Shown here: piece after piece, positions 22,846-31,298 of the stretch | How positions within the stretch are numbered: position 1 is the stretch's first letter | How the letters are laid out: every line of letters starts with the position of its first letter | DNA from: Fibrobacterota bacterium | Lineage (GTDB): Bacteria; Fibrobacterota; Fibrobacteria; UBA11236 | DNA length: 34,209 nucleotides | NCBI GenBank assembly: GCA_028287465.1 | Contig: JAQBPO010000002.1 | Coordinates: 1 to 34,209 of the forward strand | Direction: 5' to 3' | Made by a program: the position numbers and the translations under genes | The notes under the pieces: model-generated | Databases searched by the model: none | What the model saw: the letters and a program-made list of their open reading frames with translations, nothing else | Told to the model about the DNA's origin: nothing

Positions 22846-24867
22846 ATGGATTCCTCCGAAAATTCGATTCAGCCGATTCGGGCGGGCGCTGGCGCGGAGC
22901 GTCCCGCGGGGACCGCCGTGTTCGCCGGTACCGTAACGGGCGTGAAACGGGAGGCGGGGGTGCAGACCCTGGAGGTGCAGTATTCCCAGGGGAAGCTGCG
23001 GTTCCAGGCGGAGGGGGATTTCCAGGCCGGGGAGAAGGTTCGGCTTTCCTTTCCCGGCAATGGATCCGTGCAGGTCGAAAAGGGTCCCGTGGGCGGGGCA
23101 TCGGAGGAGATGCAGGCATCAGGCTATACCTTGCCCGGGAACATGTCCACCCTCAAGGATTTGCGGGCCTTCGAGGAGAACGTGGTTCAGTGGATGGGAT
23201 CGAAACAGGCGGGCGGCGGGACCGGGGCGGGCGCGGCGCAGGATCGCGCGGTCCAGGATCGGCAGGCCATGATGCGGTTGTCCCTTCCCCAGCTGATGAT
23301 GCAGGTGATGGGCAAGGAGGGCGGGAGGGATTTCCTGGCGCAGAACCTGCCGGCCTTGCATCCGGGAGTGGTCTCGGCATTGATCGCGGCGCTGCAGGAG
23401 ACGGACGGCGGGGATGCCGGCGCCAAGGCATCGCTCATCGATTTGCTCAAGACCTTGGGGAAGCCGCAGGAAGTGGCATCGTCCGTTCCCATGCATGCGC
23501 GCGGGGGACGGGCGGACAATCCCGGGGTGTTCATGCCCGGCGAAGCAGGGACGGGTCATGACCCTTGGTTCGGGCGCATCGTGGATAGGCGGCAAGCGGA
23601 TGATTTCCTGACGCCCCGCCAGCGGTTGCAGTTCAGCGGAACGGGGGCGCCTCCCAAGGGCGACCCGATGTTCCGCTACCTGGTGGACATGGGAGGACGC
23701 AACATGGAGGTCTTCTCTTCGCAGGCCAGGGAGCCGGGGGAGTTCGTGGACTTCGAGATGGAACGGCATGGAGGACGGATGGAGGCCCGGTTTTCCGATC
23801 CGACGGCGTCCCTGCCGGCCGGGCTCAAGACGGCCATGGCGGGATCCTCCGCGGAACTGCGCCAGGGGATGCTGCTCGCGTCGCATTTCCTCAAGGACTT
23901 CGAGGCCGAGCCGTATTACGGGAAGCTGGTCGGGGATTTCGGGGAAGTGCTTTCGCAAAGCGGCGCCATGGAAGCCAAACGGGCGGACGGGAAGACGGGG
24001 ATACCGGATCGGCAGGACCTGGATGGATTGCTGAAATTGTTCGTGGCCTATCCCCGGGATACCGATCATCCGGAACGGCAGGCCAAGGTGTGGGGCGAGG
24101 CCCTGAAGGATCCTCAGGCGATGATGCGCTTGCTCAAGACAATACGGCCCGATCAGGAGGCGGCTTTGTTGCGATCGGGCACGTCCTTGCGCTTGGCCGG
24201 CCTGGGAGGCTTTCCGGCGGATCAGGACGCCATGCTGGCCGCGGCGAAAGCGGTACTGACTGGAGAGGCTCCGGCGGCCGATACTCCCGAGGCCACGGCC
24301 GCTTGGCTGAAAAAGGCGCTCCCGTCGGCGTTCCGCGCGGAGGACCTGTTGAAGCTGGCCGGTGACGCCAACCTGGCGGCTCCCGCGGCCAAGGACCATG
24401 ACGCGGTGAAGTTCCTGATCCAGGCGGTGGCGAACGGCTTTCCCCGCGAGGACCAGATCCAGGAAGGGAAGCCTTCCCAGTTCTATTTCTACCAGGGCCA
24501 GGAATGGCGCAACCTGCAGGTGACGTGGCAGAGGGAAGGCGGAGGCGAAGGCCGCGCCAAGGCCGGGCCCAAGGCGCCCTTGCAGGTGAGGGTGGAGACC
24601 AAGGCCAAGCATATGGGCCAGGTGAACGTGGCGGTTTCCTGGGAGCCCAAGGGGGCCAAGCTGGATTTCCGGAACCAGTTCCACGATGTGCGCGACCTGC
24701 TCGGCAAATCCCTTCCGGAACTGGAAAAGAGCCTGGCGCTTTTGGATTTCAAGGTTACGGCCTGGACCTATGAAATGCTGCCCCACGATGCGCCCGGGCT
24801 CCCCGATCCCGGTTGGACGCGGCCGGCGAGCCTTTCGGACGGGGTCAATCTCGATCTGTTCGGCTGA
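22846..24867 (+). CDS. FliK-like protein (flagellar hook-length control C-terminal-like domain)
   Basis: This 673-residue protein has no signal peptide or membrane helix. The N-terminus (20-80) is beta-rich (FAGTVTGVKREAGVQTLEVQ, then GEKVRLSFPGNGSVQVEKG). The centre is long and helical. Residues ~575-650 fit the FliK C-terminal domain: PLQVRVETKAKHMGQVNVAV, then a strand pair and FHDVRDLLGKSLPELEKSLALLDFKVTAW, i.e. 'beta, LG-x-V, beta, helix of L-x2-L' (long stretch described here only by its key residues L, V, LLGKSLPEL). FliK controls flagellar hook length as an export-apparatus ruler, but no other flagellar gene is visible, so an orphan or non-flagellar role is possible. The ribosome site is weak (GAGAG). 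Confidence 0.6.
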   Translation: MDSSENSIQPIRAGAGAERPAGTAVFAGTVTGVKREAGVQTLEVQYSQGKLRFQAEGDFQAGEKVRLSFPGNGSVQVEKGPVGGASEEMQASGYTLPGNMSTLKDLRAFEENVVQWMGSKQAGGGTGAGAAQDRAVQDRQAMMRLSLPQLMMQVMGKEGGRDFLAQNLPALHPGVVSALIAALQETDGGDAGAKASLIDLLKTLGKPQEVASSVPMHARGGRADNPGVFMPGEAGTGHDPWFGRIVDRRQADDFLTPRQRLQFSGTGAPPKGDPMFRYLVDMGGRNMEVFSSQAREPGEFVDFEMERHGGRMEARFSDPTASLPAGLKTAMAGSSAELRQGMLLASHFLKDFEAEPYYGKLVGDFGEVLSQSGAMEAKRADGKTGIPDRQDLDGLLKLFVAYPRDTDHPERQAKVWGEALKDPQAMMRLLKTIRPDQEAALLRSGTSLRLAGLGGFPADQDAMLAAAKAVLTGEAPAADTPEATAAWLKKALPSAFRAEDLLKLAGDANLAAPAAKDHDAVKFLIQAVANGFPREDQIQEGKPSQFYFYQGQEWRNLQVTWQREGGGEGRAKAGPKAPLQVRVETKAKHMGQVNVAVSWEPKGAKLDFRNQFHDVRDLLGKSLPELEKSLALLDFKVTAWTYEMLPHDAPGLPDPGWTRPASLSDGVNLDLFG

Positions 24868-24889
24868 CGCCGCGCCCCCATCCTTTTCC

Positions 24890-24904
24890 TAACTTTCCCA
24901 TACG
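24890..24904 (+). promoter_or_regulatory. possible -10 next to the truA start
   Basis: TAACTT (24890-24895) lies 9 nt before the truA ATG, and no Shine-Dalgarno is present. The -35 is not recognisable. It fits the short-leader pattern seen at several other genes here. Confidence 0.3.
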
Positions 24905-25645
24905 ATGGGACGTTACCGATTCGCCGTGGAATACCTGGGCACGCCCTATGCCGGATGGCAAATCCAGCCGGCCCAGGCCACGGTCCAATCCGAGCTGGAG
25001 AAGGCCCTGGAAGTCTGCCTGCGGGTCCCCGTCCTGGTTGTGGGCGCCGGCCGCACGGACGCCGGGGTCCACGCATCAGGACAGGTCGCCCACTTCGAAT
25101 GCGAGGCGGACCTGGATCCGCGCCGCATCCAACGGTCCGTGAACGCCCTGACCGGGGATTCCATCTTCATCCGCCGCCTGGAAGCCTGCCCGCCTGATTT
25201 CCACGCGCGCTACTCGGCCCTCTCGCGGTTGTACCGTTACCGCATCGCCTTGCGGCCCACCGCCCTGCTGGGGGGGATATCCTGGTACCCGGGCATGCCC
25301 TTGGATGCCGATGCCTTCCGGCGCGCCTTGGCCGATGTGGAGGGGACGCATGATTTTGTTAATTTCTGCGTGCCCCGGGAAGACGGGAAAAGCACTTTAT
25401 GCGAAGTGCTGCGCGCCGATGCGGTCGCGGACGAGGCTTTCCTCACCGTGACCCTGGAGGCCAACCGGTTCCTCCACAAAATGGTGCGCTCCATCGTGGG
25501 CGCCTGCTTCGACGTGGCGCGCGGGGCATTGCCGGGAACCCTGGTTCGGGACATCCTGGCGGGAACCTACCGGGGCGAGCGCACCTGGGCCCCGGCCCTG
25601 GGCCTTTGCCTGGAACGAGTCGGATATAGGGACTATGAATATTAA
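24905..25645 (+). CDS. truA: tRNA pseudouridine(38-40) synthase
   Basis: This 246-residue enzyme isomerises uridines 38-40 in the anticodon arm of tRNAs. The catalytic aspartate is Asp52 in GAGRTDAGVHASGQ. Other family blocks are FAVEYLGTPYAGWQ, FHARYSALSRLYRYRI, GTHDFVNFC and NRFLHKMVRSIVG. Length matches bacterial TruA. Its last 11 bases overlap the start of the htrA-like gene, indicating one transcript and translational coupling. Confidence 0.96.
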   Translation: MGRYRFAVEYLGTPYAGWQIQPAQATVQSELEKALEVCLRVPVLVVGAGRTDAGVHASGQVAHFECEADLDPRRIQRSVNALTGDSIFIRRLEACPPDFHARYSALSRLYRYRIALRPTALLGGISWYPGMPLDADAFRRALADVEGTHDFVNFCVPREDGKSTLCEVLRADAVADEAFLTVTLEANRFLHKMVRSIVGACFDVARGALPGTLVRDILAGTYRGERTWAPALGLCLERVGYRDYEY

Positions 25646-26825
25646 GAACGCATCCCTCATTTCAGCCGGAGCCGCGGGGGCCCTGGCCTTGGCTTTCACC
25701 ATGGGAGCGGGCTCGGTCGCCGTCCCGAATCCCTCCACGGCTCCTGGCGGCGGGTCGTATGCTGCGGGATCCAATCCCGCCGGATCCAATCCGAGCGACG
25801 CCCGCCGGACCGCCATCGTGGTGGCCACGGAAAAGGCCGCGCCTTCCGTCGTTTCCGTGACCGTCCGGCGATCGGCCGTGGTCGCCTACGGGAACCCCTT
25901 TTTCCAGGATCCCTTTTTCGACTTCTTCGGGCCCCAGTACCGCCGCAAGGAGATGAGCAGCCTGGGTTCGGGCGTGATCGTCTCCAAGGACGGGAACGTC
26001 CTCACCAACAGCCACGTGGTGGGCGGCGGAGCGGGGGAGGATGGAGGACAATTGGAAGGCATCACCGTGACCTTGCCGGACGGCCGCCAATTCCCGGCCA
26101 AGCTTGTCGGGGCGGACAATGCCAACGATTTGGCGGTGGTTCGGATACAGGGGGTCTCGGACCTGCCGGTGGCGTCCATCCAGGAGAGGCCGGACAACCT
26201 GATCGGAGAATGGGTAGTGGCCATCGGCAATCCGTACGGCTATCTTATCGGGGATACCAAACCGACCGTCACGGTGGGAGTCATCAGCGCCGTGAACCGC
26301 ACCTTCAGCAGCACCAGCGACATCCATTACCACAACATGATCCAGACCGACGCTTCCATCAACCCGGGCAATTCCGGCGGGGCCCTGATCAACGCGGACG
26401 GAAAGCTCATAGGCATCAACACCTTCATATTCACCGGGGGAGGGCAGTCCCAGGGATCCATCGGGCTGGGCTTCGCCATTCCCATCCAGAAGGCCAAGCT
26501 GGTGATGGACGAATTGATCAAATACGGCCGCATCCGCGAATTCACAACCGGCATCTACGCGGATCCCAATATGGATCAGACCCGCCCGGGGGTGGCCATC
26601 GCCAACCTGGATCCGGGCTCCCCGGGGTCGAAGGCCGGCCTGAAGACCGGCGATATCATCTATGAAGTGGCGGGAAAGCGCATCAACACCCTCCAGGACG
26701 TCCAGGACGTGTTCAAGCTCTTCCAGGTAGGCGAGTCGGTGGAGATTCTCTATCTTCGCGGGCAGGAGAAACGCAAGACGTCCATCCTCCTCGAGGAAAA
26801 GCCCAAGCGGAGGAACCTCTACTGA
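25635..26825 (+). CDS. HtrA/Deg-family periplasmic serine protease with one PDZ domain
   Basis: This 396-residue protein has an N-terminal signal or anchor segment (ISAGAAGALALAFTMGAG). The trypsin-like domain carries the triad His127 (NSHVVG), Asp165 (NDLAVV) and Ser247 (NPGNSGGAL). A PDZ domain follows (about 300-385: PGVAIANLDPGSPGSKAG, DIIYEVAGKRI). One PDZ points to a DegS/HhoA-like rather than a DegP-like protein. It is a quality-control protease or stress sensor of the cell envelope. The ATG lies inside the end of truA and has AGGGA upstream. Confidence 0.95.
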   Translation: MNIKNASLISAGAAGALALAFTMGAGSVAVPNPSTAPGGGSYAAGSNPAGSNPSDARRTAIVVATEKAAPSVVSVTVRRSAVVAYGNPFFQDPFFDFFGPQYRRKEMSSLGSGVIVSKDGNVLTNSHVVGGGAGEDGGQLEGITVTLPDGRQFPAKLVGADNANDLAVVRIQGVSDLPVASIQERPDNLIGEWVVAIGNPYGYLIGDTKPTVTVGVISAVNRTFSSTSDIHYHNMIQTDASINPGNSGGALINADGKLIGINTFIFTGGGQSQGSIGLGFAIPIQKAKLVMDELIKYGRIREFTTGIYADPNMDQTRPGVAIANLDPGSPGSKAGLKTGDIIYEVAGKRINTLQDVQDVFKLFQVGESVEILYLRGQEKRKTSILLEEKPKRRNLY

Positions 26826-26981
26826 AGGGGCCCGCCGACCCGGAAGGGAAGGCGAAGGCGCGGCGGACGGCCGCGCGGGTGGAAATGAGGGCGCGCGGAG
26901 AGCGATAATCCCAGCAAGGATTTCGCACGCTTCGCGTGTCACGATCGAAGCAATGGCGCGCTGCGCCAAGAGGAGCGGAAA

Positions 26982-27293
26982 ATGAACAGAGGCACGGGCA
27001 TCGGCCGGTTGGTGGTTTTCATCCTGTTGGGATTGATCCTGGGCGGGATCCTGGGAGAGGTGCTGGGCCTGGTGCTGGGCCAGATCGGGGTGATGAGCGG
27101 GGGAGATATCAACAATCCCATCCGCAACTTCTTCGTGAAGGCCTGGGAACTCGATCTGGGCTACCGGGACGGATGGGCCTTGGACCTCTACATGGTCAAG
27201 TTCCGCCTGGGCCTTGGCTTCAAATTCAATACCTGCAGCATCCTGGGCCTGGCCCTGAGCCTGTATTTCATGAAGTGGTCGAATCGGGGGTAA
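26982..27293 (+). CDS. DUF4321 small membrane protein
   Basis: This 103-residue protein has a Gly/Leu-rich N-terminal membrane helix (LVVFILLGLILGGILGEVLG, 10-29) and a second hydrophobic segment near the end (CSILGLALSLYFMKW). The order 'ILGGILGE ... helix ... F-LGFKFN' matches the DUF4321 family. Function is unknown; members are inner-membrane proteins in many phyla. The ATG has GAGGAG about 7 nt upstream. It lies 156 bp after the htrA-like gene; the gap contains only GC-rich hairpins (e.g. GCGCGGC/GCCGCGC at 26858-26876) without T-runs. Confidence 0.8.
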   Translation: MNRGTGIGRLVVFILLGLILGGILGEVLGLVLGQIGVMSGGDINNPIRNFFVKAWELDLGYRDGWALDLYMVKFRLGLGFKFNTCSILGLALSLYFMKWSNRG

Positions 27294-27374
27294 GTCCGCC
27301 CGGGGTCCTTGACCCCTTCTTCGTCCCATCCCCCTTTTCTACCTTTCCCCCTTCCTCTTACAAGGCATTCGCTT

Positions 27375-28796
27375 ATGGCAACCGTCGCCGAAACCGCCCG
27401 GAAAGTCCAATCCGGGGAAGTCACCTCCGAATCGCTCGTCAAGGCCTCCCTGGCCAAGATCGAGGCGACCAAGGGCTTGAACGCCTATATCTCCGTGATA
27501 GCGGAAGAGGCCCTGGAGCGCGCGCGCATCCTCGACAAACGGGCTGCCGGCGGCGAGAAGCTGGGGCCCTTGGCGGGCATTCCCGTGGCCGTGAAGGACA
27601 ATATCGTTACGGCCCAGGGTAAGACCACCTGCGGTTCGAAAATCCTCGGCCAGTTCCGTTCGCCCTACGATGCCACCGCCGTCGAACGGCTGATCGCGGC
27701 CGGCGCGGTACCGGTCGGTAAGACCAACATGGACGAGTTCGCCATGGGATCCACCTCAGAGACCAGCGCGTACGGCGCGCCCAGGAATCCCCTGGACGAA
27801 TCGGTGATCGCCGGCGGATCCTCCGGCGGATCGGCCGTGGCCGTGGCCGCGGGCACCGTCGCGGTTTCCCTGGGTTCGGATACGGGCGGTTCCATCCGCC
27901 AGCCGGCATCCTGCTGCGGCCTGGTCGGCGTTAAGCCCACCTACGGGCGCGTTTCCCGGTACGGCCTGGTCGCGTACGCATCTTCCCTGGATCAAATCGG
28001 CACCTTCGGCAATACGGTCGCGGACGCGGCGTTGCTGTTGAACTCGATTTGCGGCTGGGACAAGCATGACAATACCTCCGCCCAGGTGGTGGTGCCGGAT
28101 TTCACGGCCTCCCTGGGCAAGGGCATCAAGGGCAAGGTCATCGGCCTGCCCAAGGAATGCTTCGGCGTGGGGCTCCAGCCGGAAGTGCGCAATGCGGTGA
28201 TGAAGGCCCTGGAGATATTGGAGAAGGAAGGCGCGGTGATGCGCGAGGTCTCCATCCCCAGCTTCCAGTACGCCATCGCCGCCTATTACGTGATCGCCAC
28301 CGCGGAAGCCTCCGCCAACCTGTCGCGTTACGACGGGGTGCGCTATACCATCCGCTCCAAGGAGGCCAAGGATCTCTTCGGCCTCTACGCCAAGACCCGC
28401 TCCGAGGGCTTCGGCGAGGAAGTCAAGAAACGCATCCTGCTGGGGACCTACGTGCTCAGCTCGGGCTTTTACGACGCCTATTACATGCAGGCCCAGAAGG
28501 TGCGCCGGCTGATCACGGACGATTTCAACAAGGCCTTCGCGTCCTGCGACGTGGTGGTGACGCCGACCATGCCGACCTTGCCCCAGAAGGTGGGCGGGAT
28601 CTTCACGGACCCCATGACCCAGTACCTGGGCGACATCTACACGGTGGCGGTGAACCTGGCGGGCCTGCCCGCCCTGTCCCAACCGGTGGGCCGCTTGGGC
28701 AAGCTGTCCGTGGGCATGCAGTTCATCGGCAAGGCTTTCCAGGAGGAAGACCTGTTCCAGGTGGCCGCGGCCACCGAAAAGCTCTGCGCCGCGTAG
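27375..28796 (+). CDS. gatA: Asp-tRNA(Asn)/Glu-tRNA(Gln) amidotransferase subunit A
   Basis: This 473-residue protein is the amidase subunit that supplies ammonia to mischarged Glu-tRNA(Gln) or Asp-tRNA(Asn). The Ser-cisSer-Lys triad is complete: Lys74 (VAVKDNI), Ser149 (GGSSGGSA) and Ser173 (SDTGGSIRQPA), with the same spacing as in characterised GatA. GatA-specific blocks are TNMDEFAMGSTSE and GVKPTYGRVSRYGL, which argue against a general amidase. ATG 27375 has AAGG 9 nt upstream. gatB and gatC are not adjacent and must be elsewhere. A hairpin follows the gene. Confidence 0.95.
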   Translation: MATVAETARKVQSGEVTSESLVKASLAKIEATKGLNAYISVIAEEALERARILDKRAAGGEKLGPLAGIPVAVKDNIVTAQGKTTCGSKILGQFRSPYDATAVERLIAAGAVPVGKTNMDEFAMGSTSETSAYGAPRNPLDESVIAGGSSGGSAVAVAAGTVAVSLGSDTGGSIRQPASCCGLVGVKPTYGRVSRYGLVAYASSLDQIGTFGNTVADAALLLNSICGWDKHDNTSAQVVVPDFTASLGKGIKGKVIGLPKECFGVGLQPEVRNAVMKALEILEKEGAVMREVSIPSFQYAIAAYYVIATAEASANLSRYDGVRYTIRSKEAKDLFGLYAKTRSEGFGEEVKKRILLGTYVLSSGFYDAYYMQAQKVRRLITDDFNKAFASCDVVVTPTMPTLPQKVGGIFTDPMTQYLGDIYTVAVNLAGLPALSQPVGRLGKLSVGMQFIGKAFQEEDLFQVAAATEKLCAA

Positions 28797-28817
28797 ACGT
28801 CTGAGGGGCCCGACTCC

Positions 28818-28847
28818 ATCGTCCCATCCGGGACGATTCCTGGTTTT
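28818..28847 (+). terminator. probable terminator after gatA
   Basis: A perfect 8-bp stem ATCGTCCC / GGGACGAT with an ATCC tetraloop (28818-28837) is followed by TCCTGGTTTT. The T-tract is interrupted, so strength is uncertain. Confidence 0.6.
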
Positions 28848-28908
28848 CCGGCACATTTCCGACCATTGCGGCTCCAACGCCGTTAGGGCATCGGCCCTCC
28901 CGAATGGT

Positions 28909-28925
28909 TAGATTATTAGCCGACC
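28909..28925 (+). promoter_or_regulatory. possible -10 next to the NlpC/P60 gene start
   Basis: TAGATT (28909-28914, or GATTAT 28911-28916) lies about 10 nt before the ATG, with no Shine-Dalgarno between them. It fits the short-leader pattern. No clear -35. Confidence 0.35.
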
Positions 28926-29498
28926 ATGCCGACGATCGAGAACAAGCCGCGTCACCGTGCCTTCCTCAGGGGAATGGGCATCTGCGCGATGCTCAGCCTC
29001 CTGTCCTGCGGCCCCCTGGTCCGTCCCTGGTACAACCGGGACGTGGGCGGCTACGTGCAACCCGATCCTTCGGCTACGCCGACGCCGGAGGTCCCGAAGG
29101 CGCTCGAGGAGACCGATGCCGATCGCCTGCGCCGGACAGCCGAGTCCTACCTGGGAGTCCCCTATAGTTTCGGCGGGCAGAGCCGCTCCGGCATGGATTG
29201 CTCCGGGTTCATCCGCCAGGTCTTCTCGGAGGTTTACGGCCTGGATCTGCCCCACAATTCCAGCCGCATGTTCCGCAAGGGAACGCCGGTCACCCGCGCC
29301 CATCTCAAGCCCGGGGACCTGGTCTTCTTCAAGAACCTGGGATTCATCGATCATGGCGGCATCTACATGGGCGACAACTACTTCATCCATTCCTCTTCGA
29401 GCGTCGGGGTGGGCTATTCCGCCCTCAATGCCCCGTATTTCGGGGAGCATTACGCCGGCGCCCGGCGCTTGATCGCTTCGCCGGACGACCCGCCTTGA
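28926..29498 (+). CDS. NlpC/P60 (C40) cell-wall hydrolase lipoprotein
   Basis: This 190-residue protein has a lipoprotein signal (ICAMLSLLSCG) with lipobox Cys28. The NlpC/P60 domain occupies about 65-185. Catalytic residues are Cys92 (SGMDCSGFIRQVF), His143 (IDHGGIYMG) and His155 (FIHSSSSVGV). GVPYSFGG before the Cys is also typical. These enzymes cleave peptide bonds in peptidoglycan stems. It should act in the periplasm, anchored in a membrane by lipid. Its stop codon lies in the -35 region of pheA. Confidence 0.94.
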   Translation: MPTIENKPRHRAFLRGMGICAMLSLLSCGPLVRPWYNRDVGGYVQPDPSATPTPEVPKALEETDADRLRRTAESYLGVPYSFGGQSRSGMDCSGFIRQVFSEVYGLDLPHNSSRMFRKGTPVTRAHLKPGDLVFFKNLGFIDHGGIYMGDNYFIHSSSSVGVGYSALNAPYFGEHYAGARRLIASPDDPP

Positions 29499-29523
29499 GG
29501 TTGGGCCGCATATCGCCTATTTT
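29495..29523 (+). promoter_or_regulatory. sigma-70-like promoter of pheA
   Basis: TTGAGG (29495-29500, overlapping the stop of the previous gene), a 17-nt spacer and TATTTT (29518-29523) form a good promoter. The -10 ends 6 nt before the pheA ATG, with no Shine-Dalgarno: transcription should begin at or next to the start codon (leaderless). Confidence 0.65.
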
Positions 29524-29529
29524 TAGCCG

Positions 29530-30489
29530 ATGAAAGCCGCATTCCAAGGCGTCCACGGCGCCTATAGCGAGTTGGCCACCCGGCAATTGCTGGGTCCCCG
29601 CACGCAAACCCTTCCCTGCGAGTCCTTCGAAGACGTATTCGAGGCCGTGGCCAAGGGCAAGGCCGAACGCGGCATCCTGCCCATCGAGAACTCCCTGGCG
29701 GGCAGCATCCACCAGAATTACGATCTGCTGCTGGCGCGCGACCTGCATATCGTCGGAGAAGCGCACCTGAAGGTCGAGCATGTCCTCATGTGCCACCCGT
29801 CCGCATCCCTGAAGTCCATCACCCAGGTTCGCTCGCATCCCCAGGCCCTGGCCCAATGCAGCGGGTTCTTCGCGGGAAGCAAGCGGATCAAGCCGGTGGT
29901 GTATTTCGACACCGCCGGGGCGGCCGAATCCCTGGCCAAGGAGGCGCCGGCCCATATCGGCGCCATCGCCAGCGCCTATGCGGCCGAACTGTACGGACTC
30001 AAGGTGCTGAAACGCAACCTGCAGAACCAGCCCAACAATTTCACGCGCTTCCTGGCGGTGGCGAAAAACCCTTCGCGTTCTGCGCGCGCCTCCGGGGCCG
30101 GGAAAAGCGGCAAGGGCGATTCGAAGAACCCCAAGGCCGCGAAGCCTGGACCCGATGGGTACAAGACGAGCATCGTCTTCATGCCCTCCCGTAATCAGGT
30201 GGGCATCCTGTTCAACATCCTCGGCGTATTCGCGCTCCGGGACATCGATCTCCTTAAGATCGAGTCCAGGCCCAATCCCTCTTCGCCATTCGAATACTGG
30301 TTCTACGTCGACTTCGCGGGCGCGTCCACCCAGGGGCTTGCCGGGCAAGGGGCGGGGGATCCCAAGGTGGATCAGGCCCTGGACCAGTTGCGCGGCATGG
30401 CTTCCCAGGTCAAGATGCTGGGGAGTTATCCGGCCGCTGTCTCCGCGGCATCGGGAAAAGCGAAGCCGGCCCGCCGGACGAAACCATAG
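29530..30489 (+). CDS. pheA: prephenate dehydratase
   Basis: This 319-residue enzyme converts prephenate to phenylpyruvate in phenylalanine synthesis. The catalytic domain has AFQGVHGAYSE, GILPIENSLAGSI, and the catalytic Thr172-Arg173 in NFTRFLAV. A regulatory ACT domain follows (from about 212: TSIVFMPSRNQVGILFNILG, then LLKIESRP, the phenylalanine-binding ESRP motif). A 30-residue Lys/Ser/Gly-rich linker (181-210) separates the domains and a Lys/Arg-rich tail ends the protein. No chorismate mutase domain is fused. Feedback inhibition by phenylalanine is expected from the ACT domain. Confidence 0.95.
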   Translation: MKAAFQGVHGAYSELATRQLLGPRTQTLPCESFEDVFEAVAKGKAERGILPIENSLAGSIHQNYDLLLARDLHIVGEAHLKVEHVLMCHPSASLKSITQVRSHPQALAQCSGFFAGSKRIKPVVYFDTAGAAESLAKEAPAHIGAIASAYAAELYGLKVLKRNLQNQPNNFTRFLAVAKNPSRSARASGAGKSGKGDSKNPKAAKPGPDGYKTSIVFMPSRNQVGILFNILGVFALRDIDLLKIESRPNPSSPFEYWFYVDFAGASTQGLAGQGAGDPKVDQALDQLRGMASQVKMLGSYPAAVSAASGKAKPARRTKP

Positions 30490-30498
30490 CCACGGCCG

Positions 30499-30524
30499 CG
30501 CGGGTTTCCCGCGGGGCGGATTTT
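30499..30524 (+). terminator. weak hairpin after pheA
   Basis: Stem CGCGGG/CCCGCG with loop TTT (30499-30513); TTTT follows only 7 bases later. Possible weak terminator. Confidence 0.3.
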
Positions 30525-30554
30525 GATTCAATCGCACAGGAAAGGCAGGCAAGC

Positions 30555-31298
30555 ATGGCCAGAGTCGACGGCCGTAAAAACGATCAGTTGCGCACCATCA
30601 AGATCACGGAGGATTTCGTTTCCACCGCGGAGGCGTCCTACCTCATCGAGGTGGGCAAGACCCGCATCCTGTGCTGCGCCAGCCTGGAAGAGGAAATCCC
30701 CCGCTGGCTCAAGGGCAAGAACAAGGGATGGGTGACCGCCGAGTACAGCCTATTGCCCCGCAGCACCACCACGCGGGTCAAGCGCGAACGCACCGGCGCC
30801 TCCGGCCGGACCCAGGAGATACAGCGCCTCATCGGGCGCGCCCTTAGAGGGGTCGTGGATCTCGAGGCCCTTGGGGAGCGGAGCTTCGTGGTCGACTGCG
30901 ACGTGATCGAGGCCGACGGCGGCACGCGCACGGCTTCTATCGTGGGAGGCTTCCTGGCCCTGGCCAAGGCCTTGCAGCGCATGAAGCAATCCCAACCTTC
31001 ATCGGTCGTGGCCGTCCCGCCCATGCGGCAGATCCTGCGCCATTACGTTTCCGCCGTGAGCGTCGGGATGGTGAATGGGGAAGCCATGCTGGACCTGTGT
31101 TACGTGGAGGATTCCGAGGCCGAGGTGGACATGAACGTGGTCCGCACGGATTCGGGCCACTTCGTCGAGGTCCAGGGCACGGGCGAGGAGTCCGTCTACT
31201 CGCGCCAGCAGTTGAACGCCATGCTGGACCTGGCCGAAAAGGGGTGCAACGAGTTGGTTACCCTCCAGAAGCAGTTCCTGGGATCCGTCCTGCCCTGA
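30555..31298 (+). CDS. rph: ribonuclease PH
   Basis: This 247-residue protein is the phosphorolytic 3'-to-5' exoribonuclease that trims tRNA precursors. It begins with the usual RVDGRKNDQLRTIKIT. Other blocks are TRILCCASLEEEIPRWLKG, GWVTAEYSLLPRSTTTR, GRTQEIQRLIGRALRGVVD, the active-site segment DCDVIEADGGTRTASI and VQGTGEESVYSR near the end. Length is typical (about 240). The ATG has AGGCAAGC upstream. It lies 65 bp after pheA. In many bacteria rph is followed by an XTP/dITP pyrophosphatase gene; here it is not. Confidence 0.97.
   Translation: MARVDGRKNDQLRTIKITEDFVSTAEASYLIEVGKTRILCCASLEEEIPRWLKGKNKGWVTAEYSLLPRSTTTRVKRERTGASGRTQEIQRLIGRALRGVVDLEALGERSFVVDCDVIEADGGTRTASIVGGFLALAKALQRMKQSQPSSVVAVPPMRQILRHYVSAVSVGMVNGEAMLDLCYVEDSEAEVDMNVVRTDSGHFVEVQGTGEESVYSRQQLNAMLDLAEKGCNELVTLQKQFLGSVLP

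Noticed and set aside
23119-24786. Long open frame antisense to the FliK-like gene, and similar ones at 18202-19797 and 25662-27329
   Set aside because: All mirror well-supported plus-strand genes and show Arg/His/Gly-rich shadow composition without ribosome sites.
27375-28796. gatA being a general amidase because gatB and gatC are not adjacent
   Set aside because: GatA-specific segments (MDEFAMGSTSE, KPTYGRVSRYGL) and exact triad spacing support GatA; unlinked gatCAB genes are common.
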